Source of the DNA: Burkholderiales bacterium
Lineage (GTDB): Bacteria; Pseudomonadota; Gammaproteobacteria; Burkholderiales; SG8-39
DNA: 6,759 bases
Direction: 5' to 3'
NCBI GenBank assembly: GCA_029266935.1
Contig: JAQSVY010000094.1
Location: forward strand, 1-6,759
The notes below the pieces were generated by a model. The model had not been told where the DNA came from. It saw nothing but the letters and a program-made list of their open reading frames with translations, and did not search any database. Below are positions 1-6,759 of the stretch, in pieces; within the stretch, counting starts at the first letter, position 1; each line of letters starts with the position of its first letter. The position numbers and the translations under genes are program-made.

Positions 1-1777
<1,777 letters not shown>

Positions 1778-1791
<14 letters not shown>

Positions 1792-1807
1792 GAACGCTAA
1801 GTATAAT
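1778..1807 (+). promoter_or_regulatory. Putative sigma-70 promoter of the pcm-tolC operon
   Basis: TATAAT at 1802-1807 is a perfect -10 hexamer in otherwise GC-rich DNA. AGGACC at 1778-1783 with an 18-bp spacer is a weak -35 (three of six). The expected transcript start is near 1813-1815, within a few bases of the pcm ATG at 1816, so the mRNA would have little or no leader. The element lies partly within DNA that encodes the 5' part of the thiC riboswitch on the other strand. Confidence 0.55.
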
Positions 1808-1828
1808 CGCCGCGGATGAACCTGGAAC
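1800..1828 (-). promoter_or_regulatory. Putative sigma-70 promoter of thiC
   Basis: On the minus strand TATACT (1805-1800) matches the -10 consensus in five of six bases. With a 17-bp spacer, GTTCCA (1828-1823) gives a weak -35 (three of six). Transcription would begin near 1793, right at the 5' edge of the riboswitch, which is where a riboswitch-led transcript should start. The -35 lies inside the first codons of the divergent pcm gene. Confidence 0.5.
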
Positions 1829-2469
1829 AGGCCCGCGGCAACATGGTCGAGCAACAGATCCGAACCTGGGAGGTGCTCGACCAGGACGTGCTCGATCTGC
1901 TCTACGTTGTGCCGCGCGAGGAGTTCGTGCCGGAGAAGCACCGCGCGCTGGCGTTTTCCGACCTGCAGCTGCCGATCGGCGAAGGCGAGCGCATGTGGGA
2001 GCCGAAGCTCGAAGCGCGGGTGCTCCAGGCGCTGAAATTGCGGAAGACCGACAAGGTCCTCGAGGTGGGTACCGGAAGCGGGTACTTCACCGCGCTGCTC
2101 GCCTACCTCGCCGCGCACGTGCATTCAGTGGAGATCAAGCCCGTGCTCGCGCAGCTCGGCAAGCGCAACCTCGAGCGCCATGTCACGGAGAATGCGACCC
2201 TGGAAGCCGGCGATGCCGCGCGCGGCTGGCCGGGCCACGCGCCGTACGATGCGATCGTGCTCACCGGCTCCACGCCGGTGCTGCCGGCCTCCCTGCAGCA
2301 GCAGCTCGCGGTCGGCGGCCGGCTCTTCGCGGTGGTCGGCGAGCCCCCGGTGATGACCGCCCGGCTCGTCACCTGCACCGCGCCCGGCGCCTTCCACGCC
2401 GTGGATCTCTTCGAGACGGTGATCGATCCGCTCGTCAACGCCGAGCACTGCCCGCGGTTTCGCTTCTGA
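1816..2469 (+). CDS. pcm: Protein-L-isoaspartate O-methyltransferase-like SAM methyltransferase
   Basis: Class I SAM-dependent methyltransferase of the PCM family, whose classic members methylate L-isoaspartyl residues in damaged cytosolic proteins to start their repair. It has 217 residues, a normal length. The N-terminal helix region MNLEQARGNMVEQQIRTWEV is typical of the proteobacterial family and supports the ATG at 1816 over the later one at 1843. SAM motif I is VLEVGTGSGYF (81-91), the following acidic strand is VEIKP (105-109), and YDAIVLTGS (144-152) and GGRL (167-170) complete the Rossmann core. Odd point: where classic PCM has a TISQP-type substrate loop, this protein has ERMWEP (58-63), without the usual Ser/Thr, so isoaspartyl repair is uncertain and PCM-like is the safer name. 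No Shine-Dalgarno is visible. The stop overlaps the tolC start by one base, which implies co-translation. Confidence 0.9.
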   Translation: MNLEQARGNMVEQQIRTWEVLDQDVLDLLYVVPREEFVPEKHRALAFSDLQLPIGEGERMWEPKLEARVLQALKLRKTDKVLEVGTGSGYFTALLAYLAAHVHSVEIKPVLAQLGKRNLERHVTENATLEAGDAARGWPGHAPYDAIVLTGSTPVLPASLQQQLAVGGRLFAVVGEPPVMTARLVTCTAPGAFHAVDLFETVIDPLVNAEHCPRFRF

Positions 2470-3821
2470 TGCTGCAGCTCACGGCGGCGCAGCTCAAGGT
2501 CTGGCGGTTTCTGTTGATCCCGCTCTGGCTCGCGGCGTCCGGGGCGTCCGCGGAAGACCTGGTGCAGGTGTACCGCGACGCACAGCGCTACGACGCGGTG
2601 TACGCCGCGGCGCGCCACAACCTGGCGGCGGGCCGCGAGCGCCTGCCGCAGGGCCGGGCGCTGCTGCTGCCGACGCTGAACCTCTCGGGCAGCGCCACGC
2701 GCTCGCGCATCGAGGTCGAGTCCGACAACCCGGCGATCAGCCCCAGCTTTACGCGCACCCCGGACGCCGCCGGCTACACGCTCACCTTCGTCCAGCCGGT
2801 CTACCGGCGGCAGAACTACCTGCAGTACCGGCAGGCGGAGTACCAGGTGCAGCAGGCCGAGGCAACTTTCGCGCAGGCGAGCCAGGACCTCGTCGTGCGC
2901 ACCGCGCAGGCCTACTTCGATGTGCTGGCCGCGCAGGACACCCTGGCGCTGGTGAGCGCGCAGAAGGCGGCGACCTCCGAGCAGCTCGCGCAGGCGAAGC
3001 GCAACTTCGAGGTCGGCACCGCGACGATCACCGACACGCACGAGGCGCAGTCGCGCTACGACCTCATCGTGGCGCAGGAGATCGCCGCGCAGAACGACCT
3101 CGAGAACCGGCGCCGGGCGCTGCAGCTGATCACCGGCAAGCCCTACGCGGAGCTCAAGCCCTTGCGCAGCGACGTGCGGCTCGCCCCGCCCAACCCCGAC
3201 AACATGGAGACCTGGGTGGATCTCGCCGAGAAGCAGAGCTACCCGGTCCTGATCCAGGAGGCCGTCGCCGAGATCGCCGCGCTGGAGGCGAGGCGCGCCT
3301 CCGCCGGGCATCACCCCACGCTCGACCTCGTCGCCACGCACGGACAGACGAACCAGACCGCGTCGACCCAGACTTCGGTGGGCACCGACAACACGTCCAC
3401 GGTCATCGGCCTGCAGCTCGCGATGCCGCTTTACCAGGGCGGCGCCATCAGTTCGCGCGAGCGCGAGGCGGCGGCGCTGCAGCTGCGCTCCAGGGAAGAC
3501 CTGGAGAACGCGCGGCGCTCCGCGGCGCTGACGGCGCGGCAGACCTACAACACGGTGATGAACGGCATCGCGCAGGTCGGGGCGCTGGAGCAGGCGCTGG
3601 TGTCCTCGCAGAGCGCCCTCGACTCGAACCGCCTGGGCTACGAGGTCGGCGTGCGCATCAACATCGACGTGCTGAACGCGCAGCAGCAACTCTTCCAGAC
3701 CCGCCGCGACCTGGCGGTGGCGCGCTACAACACCATCACCAACAGCTTGCGCCTCAAGGCCGCGGCCGGCAGCCTGCGCGAAGAGGACATCGAGGAAGTG
3801 AACCGGGCGCTCGCGCCCTAG
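2469..3821 (+). CDS. tolC: TolC-family outer-membrane efflux/secretion channel
   Basis: Outer-membrane factor that forms a trimeric beta-barrel plus periplasmic alpha-helical tunnel and joins inner-membrane exporters (RND, ABC or MFS type, or type I secretion). It has 450 residues, within the family range. A signal peptide occupies residues 1-28: Lys10 and Arg13 precede the hydrophobic stretch FLLIPLWLAA, and cleavage is likely after ASA. The mature part shows the internal duplication of the family: repeat one with FVQPVYR (107-113), then RNFEVGTATITDTHEAQSRYDL (178-199); repeat two with LAMPLYQGG (317-325), then LGYEVGVRINIDVLNAQQQL (389-408). Between them are long Ala/Gln-rich, coiled-coil-like helices. 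The ATG overlaps the pcm stop (TGATG), and no separate ribosome site is obvious, so it probably depends on coupling with pcm. Partner pump genes are absent from the window, so the substrate cannot be told. Confidence 0.93.
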   Translation: MLQLTAAQLKVWRFLLIPLWLAASGASAEDLVQVYRDAQRYDAVYAAARHNLAAGRERLPQGRALLLPTLNLSGSATRSRIEVESDNPAISPSFTRTPDAAGYTLTFVQPVYRRQNYLQYRQAEYQVQQAEATFAQASQDLVVRTAQAYFDVLAAQDTLALVSAQKAATSEQLAQAKRNFEVGTATITDTHEAQSRYDLIVAQEIAAQNDLENRRRALQLITGKPYAELKPLRSDVRLAPPNPDNMETWVDLAEKQSYPVLIQEAVAEIAALEARRASAGHHPTLDLVATHGQTNQTASTQTSVGTDNTSTVIGLQLAMPLYQGGAISSREREAAALQLRSREDLENARRSAALTARQTYNTVMNGIAQVGALEQALVSSQSALDSNRLGYEVGVRINIDVLNAQQQLFQTRRDLAVARYNTITNSLRLKAAAGSLREEDIEEVNRALAP

Positions 3822-3826
3822 TCCTC
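3783..3826. repeat. Nested inverted repeat at the convergent tolC/waaA ends
   Basis: Outer arms GAGGAC (3783-3788) and GTCCTC (3821-3826) flank inner arms GGGCG (3805-3809) and CGCCC (3814-3818) around a CTCG loop. The structure spans the last codons and stop of tolC and the last base pairs of waaA. No T-run follows on either strand, so it is not a standard intrinsic terminator. It might slow polymerase or protect 3' ends in both directions, or be a chance product of GC-rich sequence. Confidence 0.3.
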
Positions 3827-5072
3827 ACATCTTGAGCAGGCGGCGGCACACCGCCACGTGCCGCTCGGTGGCGCCGCGGTGCGACGCGCAAAGCCGCGCG
3901 CCCGCTTCCCTCATCCGCTTCCTGGCCCCTTCGTCCTGGAGCAGCCGCAGGGCTTCGCGGATCCCCGCCGAAGCATCTCGCGCCTGCATGGCAGCGCCCG
4001 CTTCCAGCGCGAGCTGCGTCGCCTGGGCAAAGTTGTAGACGCTCGGACCGATCACCACCGGCGCGCCGGCGGCGAGCGCCTCGATCAGGTTCTGGCCGCC
4101 GACCGGCACGAACGAGCCGCCGATCAGGGCGACGTCGCACGCGCCGTAGTAGAACGCCATCTCGCCCATCGTGTCGCCCAGATAGATTCTCAGTTGAGAA
4201 TCGACGGGATCGTTGCGGCTGCGCCGACCCTGCGCGTACTCGGCCACTTCATCGAAGCGCTGCGGATGGCGCGGCACCACGATGACGAGGAGCTTCGCGT
4301 CCCTGCCGCTGCGTTCTTCTTCCTCGCGGGGCAGCGCATCGAGCAACAGTTTCTCTTCGCCTTCCCGCGTGCTGGCGAGCAGAAGGATGGGCCTGGCGAG
4401 CGCTGCACGCCAAGCCCGCCCGGCCTCGAGCTGGTGCGAGACCGGCTCGACATCGAACTTGAGGTTGCCGGTGACTTCGATCTGCCGCGCGCCGAGCGAG
4501 GCGAGCCGCTCGGCGTCGCCCGCGCTCTGTGCGCAGACGGCAGCGAGGCTGCGGAACGCGGGCTCGGCAAGCGCGCGCAGCCGGCGGTAGCCGCGCGCCG
4601 ACTTCTCCGACATGCGCGCATTGGCGAGGAGGAGCGGCACCCCGTTCTCCGCGCACACGGCGACCAGGTTCGGCCAGACCTCCGTCTCCATCAGCACTCC
4701 CAGGCGCGGCCGGAAATGCTCGAGGAAGGCCTGGATGGCGTGCGGATAGTCGTAAGGGAGGTAGGCGATCAATACCGACTCGCCGTACACCTGCTTCAGC
4801 GTCTCGCGTCCCGCCGCGGTCGTGCACGTCAGAAGCAGGCCGTGGTCCGGGAGCAGCTCCTGCAGCGCGCGCACGAGCGGCGCCGCCGCGCGCGCCTCGC
4901 CCACGGACACCGCGTGGATCCAGACCATCTTGGGCTTTACCTCGGTCTCGTAGGCACCGAAACGCTCCTCCACCGAATCGCGATAGCCGGGCTCTCGCCG
5001 GCCGCGCCACCACAGCCGCAGCAGGAAAAACGGCAGGACGAGCCGCAGGAAGAGGGTGTAGAGCGCCCTCAA
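3825..5072 (-). CDS. waaA: 3-deoxy-D-manno-octulosonic acid (Kdo) transferase WaaA
   Basis: GT30 glycosyltransferase that moves Kdo from CMP-Kdo onto the lipid A precursor at the cytoplasmic face of the inner membrane, an essential step of LPS assembly. It has 415 residues, typical of the family. A hydrophobic N-terminal anchor (about 4-22, TLFLRLVLPFFLLRLWW) is followed by WIHAVSVGE (51-59) with the likely catalytic Glu59, METEVWPN (128-135), TGNLKFD (201-207), VPRHPQRF (266-273), LGDTMGEM (298-305) and IGGSFVPVGGQNLIEA (317-332), the CMP-binding region. The start is TTG at 5072-5070: the next residues RALYTLFLR match the usual beginning of the family, and it overlaps the waaC stop as TTGA. 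GAAGAG about six bases upstream is a modest ribosome site. Whether it adds one, two or more Kdo units cannot be read from the sequence. Confidence 0.96.
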   Translation of the reverse strand: MRALYTLFLRLVLPFFLLRLWWRGRREPGYRDSVEERFGAYETEVKPKMVWIHAVSVGEARAAAPLVRALQELLPDHGLLLTCTTAAGRETLKQVYGESVLIAYLPYDYPHAIQAFLEHFRPRLGVLMETEVWPNLVAVCAENGVPLLLANARMSEKSARGYRRLRALAEPAFRSLAAVCAQSAGDAERLASLGARQIEVTGNLKFDVEPVSHQLEAGRAWRAALARPILLLASTREGEEKLLLDALPREEEERSGRDAKLLVIVVPRHPQRFDEVAEYAQGRRSRNDPVDSQLRIYLGDTMGEMAFYYGACDVALIGGSFVPVGGQNLIEALAAGAPVVIGPSVYNFAQATQLALEAGAAMQARDASAGIREALRLLQDEGARKRMREAGARLCASHRGATERHVAVCRRLLKM

Positions 5073-5995
5073 GAAAGGCTCTTCAGCACTTCGGCGACCT
5101 CCGGCGTGCGCCCCGGTGCGCCGACGTTCTTCGCGTGCGCAGCGCCGTAGAGGCCGGTCAGCGCCGGATCCGAGCCGCAGTAGATGCCGACCGTCGCCGC
5201 GCCGAGCGCCGCGGCGAGGTGGGTGAGGCCGGTGTCCAGGCCGACGACATTCCTCGCCTTGAAGAACAGCTCTCCAAGCTGGGCTAACGACATCCGCTCC
5301 GGCACCTTGCCGTCGCCGACGCCGCGCGCGATGCGCTCGGCGCGCTCGCGCTCAGGATCGCTGCCCCAGGGCAGCACCACCGGCACCCCGAGCTCGCGCC
5401 CAAGCTCCACCCAGCGCGACTCCGGCCACAGCTTGTCCTCGCGGCTCGTCATCGTGAGCAGCACCGAGTAGGCGCCCGCGGACGGGGCGGCATCGTTGAT
5501 GCGCAGCCCGTAATGGCACTTCTCCTTCAGTTCGTATCCGAGCGACGCCGCGGTCAGGCGCCGGTTGCGCTCCACCGCATGCAGGCCGCGCGGCACCATG
5601 TGCCTGACGTCGTAGAAGCGCGCCGCCATCGGCTCGCGGGCGCTCGAGCGGTCCATGCCGTGCTTCGTGCCGGACGCGAAGCGGCAGACGAGCGCGCTCT
5701 TCAGGAGCCCCTGGGTATCGATCACCGCATCGTAGCGCTGGGCGGCGAGCGAGCGCCGGAACTCGCCCATCTCGGACCACGTCGCCGGATCCCACAGCGC
5801 GTTGCGCCAGCGGCGCATGCCGATCGGGATCACGCGCCGCACCGCCGGATGCATCGCCGCCACGCCGGCGAAGGGCGCCTCCACCACCCAGTCGATCGCC
5901 GCGCCTGGCAGCGCGGCCGCCGCATCGCTCACCGCCGGGCAATGGTGCACGACGTCGCCGAGCGAGGAGGTCTTGACGAAGAGGATGCTCTTCAT
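5069..5995 (-). CDS. waaC: Lipopolysaccharide heptosyltransferase I WaaC
   Basis: GT9 enzyme that transfers L-glycero-D-manno-heptose from ADP-heptose to the Kdo of the inner core, acting on the cytoplasmic side of the inner membrane just after WaaA. It has 308 residues, close to the usual 310-330. The N-terminal ILFVKTSSLGDVVHHCPAV (4-22) is the heptosyltransferase signature with the likely catalytic Asp13. TSREDKLWPESRW (183-195) and VVLPWGSDPERERAE (206-220) form the donor region, and VGLDTGLTHLAAALG (251-265) with GIYCGSDPALTGLYG (270-284) is the conserved C-terminal ADP-heptose site. These favour WaaC over the related WaaF. It is the first gene of the waaC-waaA operon; its stop overlaps the waaA TTG start by four bases. 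No Shine-Dalgarno is visible before the ATG at 5995, and only 21 bp separate it from the divergent glycosyltransferase. Confidence 0.94.
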   Translation of the reverse strand: MKSILFVKTSSLGDVVHHCPAVSDAAAALPGAAIDWVVEAPFAGVAAMHPAVRRVIPIGMRRWRNALWDPATWSEMGEFRRSLAAQRYDAVIDTQGLLKSALVCRFASGTKHGMDRSSAREPMAARFYDVRHMVPRGLHAVERNRRLTAASLGYELKEKCHYGLRINDAAPSAGAYSVLLTMTSREDKLWPESRWVELGRELGVPVVLPWGSDPERERAERIARGVGDGKVPERMSLAQLGELFFKARNVVGLDTGLTHLAAALGAATVGIYCGSDPALTGLYGAAHAKNVGAPGRTPEVAEVLKSLS

Positions 5996-6016
5996 TGGAT
6001 AGAATGATTATTCGAA
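5996..6016. promoter_or_regulatory. Short A/T-rich divergent start region between waaC and the GT2 gene
   Basis: This 21-bp gap stands out as A/T-rich against its surroundings. Plus strand: TAGAAT (6000-6005) is a five-of-six -10, with TTGACG (5973-5978) as a near-consensus -35, but the 21-bp spacer is too long for a standard promoter. Minus strand: AATAAT (6012-6007) is a possible -10 for waaC without a recognisable -35. An 8-bp palindrome, ATTCGAAT (6010-6017), sits at the right end and touches the GT2 start codon. Promoter activity for both genes is likely from position, but the exact elements are unsure. Confidence 0.35.
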
Positions 6017-6759
6017 TTGAACGCCGCGCCCCGGGCCGCGCTCTCCGCCGTGCTCATCACCCGCAACGCCGCCGCCGTGCTCGACGCCTGCCTCGAGAGC
6101 ATCGCCTTCGCGGACGAGATCGTGGTCGTCGACTCGGCGAGCACCGACGGCACGGTCGAGATCGCCCAGCGCCGCGGCGCACGCGTGGTGCAGAAGGAAT
6201 GGCTCGGCTTCGGGCTGCAGAAGCAGTTCGCGGTCGACCAGGCAAGACACGACTGGGTGCTGTGCATGGACGCCGACGAGCGCGTGTCGCCGGCGCTCGC
6301 CGCCGAGATCGAGCAGGCGCTCGCCGCGCCCGCGTCGCCCGTGTACCGCATGCCGCGCCGCAACCGCTTCCTCGGCCGCTGGCTCTCGCACGGCGAGGGC
6401 TACCCCGACTGGAGCCTGCGCCTGTTCAACCGCTTGAACGCGCGCTGGAGCGACGACCTCGTGCACGAGAAGGTGCTCTACGCGGTCACCCCCGGCACGC
6501 TCTCCGGCGACCTGATGCACGACTCGCGCGACGACCTCAGCTCCTACCTCGACCGCCAGAACCGCTACACCACCCTCGCCGCCCGCCAGGCCTATGAAAA
6601 GGGCCACAGCGCGAGCGTGATCCACCTCCTCTTCTCGCCGGTGGTGCGCTTCTTCAAGTTCTACGTCCTGCGCCTCGGTTTCCTCGACGGCGTGCCCGGC
6701 CTCGTCCACATCTCGATCGGCTGCATGAACAGCTACATGAAGTACGCGAAGCTGATCGA
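6017..6759 (+). CDS. Family 2 glycosyltransferase of the LPS-core WaaE/KdtX type (C-terminus cut)
   Basis: Probable LPS inner-core sugar transferase (beta-1,4-glucosyltransferase-like) using a nucleotide sugar on the cytoplasmic side of the membrane; the exact sugar is inferred only. 247 codons are present, and relatives are roughly 250-260 residues, so only a short tail is missing. The GT-A fold is clear: LSAVLITRNAA (9-19), FADEIVVVDSASTDGT (31-46), the metal/nucleotide DxD-type MDADERVS (84-91), then HGEGYPDWSLRLFNR (125-139), VHEKVL (149-154), and a C-terminal hydrophobic/amphipathic part, HLLFSPVVRFFKFYVLRLGF (203-222), that may bind the membrane. The frame is closed upstream by TGA at 6005-6007. 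The only sensible start is TTG at 6017, giving MNAAPRAALSAVLITRN, because the ATG at 6004 is in another frame and GTG 6050 would remove the first strand. No Shine-Dalgarno is seen. The divergent neighbours waaC and waaA support an LPS-core role. Confidence 0.88.
   Translation, partial: MNAAPRAALSAVLITRNAAAVLDACLESIAFADEIVVVDSASTDGTVEIAQRRGARVVQKEWLGFGLQKQFAVDQARHDWVLCMDADERVSPALAAEIEQALAAPASPVYRMPRRNRFLGRWLSHGEGYPDWSLRLFNRLNARWSDDLVHEKVLYAVTPGTLSGDLMHDSRDDLSSYLDRQNRYTTLAARQAYEKGHSASVIHLLFSPVVRFFKFYVLRLGFLDGVPGLVHISIGCMNSYMKYAKLI

Noticed and set aside
2103..3689. A 528-codon minus-strand frame opposite tolC and the end of pcm
   Set aside because: The composition is Arg/Leu/Gly/Val-rich without recognisable domains; it is explained by codon bias of tolC on the opposite strand.
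3804..3818. GGGCG/CGCCC hairpin as an intrinsic terminator for tolC
   Set aside because: The stem is short and is not followed by a T-run on either strand, so it is listed only as an inverted repeat.
3858..5150. A 430-codon plus-strand frame opposite waaA
   Set aside because: It is antisense to a well-supported waaA and shows no motif or ribosome site.
6004..6597. ATG at 6004 as the start of the right-edge gene
   Set aside because: It reads an Arg/Pro-rich frame with no family match. The GT2 motifs lie in the frame beginning at TTG 6017; joining them would require a frameshift in the first few codons, with no other sign of one.

Overview
The window is a dense, high-GC chromosomal segment with six protein genes and almost no intergenic space. 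The organism is most likely a betaproteobacterium. The evidence is the strongly G/C-ending codon use, a TPP-riboswitch-controlled thiC, a pcm-like gene joined to a TolC-family gene, a neighbouring waaA-waaC pair, and a GGQN-type motif in WaaA that I associate with betaproteobacteria (from memory). I cannot place it at genus level.

Layout. Positions 1-1698 (minus) hold thiC, the thiamine pyrimidine synthase; its last roughly 60-70 codons run off the left edge. The 117-bp gap 1699-1815 carries a TPP riboswitch for thiC and two back-to-back promoters whose -10 boxes overlap. Positions 1816-3821 (plus) hold a two-gene operon: a protein-L-isoaspartate methyltransferase-like gene (pcm) overlapping by one base a TolC-type outer-membrane efflux/secretion gene. 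Positions 3825-5995 (minus) hold waaC and waaA, overlapping by four bases, for the inner core of lipopolysaccharide. After a 21-bp gap a divergent family-2 glycosyltransferase (6017 onward, plus) of the LPS-core WaaE/KdtX type begins; it is cut at the right edge close to its natural end.

How the genes work together. WaaA adds Kdo to lipid A precursor, WaaC adds the first heptose, and the GT2 enzyme probably adds a further core sugar, so the right half is a small LPS-core cluster. The TolC-type protein shares the outer-membrane theme, but its inner-membrane partners are not here. thiC is an independent unit controlled by thiamine pyrophosphate; its only visible link with pcm is the shared promoter region.

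Novelty. I do not see an undescribed system. The most interesting features are small-scale: opposed overlapping -10 boxes giving an apparently leaderless pcm, a Shine-Dalgarno sequence built into the riboswitch P1 strand, a 14-codon patch of foreign-looking codons inside thiC, loss of the usual substrate-site motif in the PCM-like protein, and TTG starts for both waaA and the GT2 gene. There is no stretch above 300 bases without a gene. I saw no tRNA, rRNA, CRISPR or mobile element.
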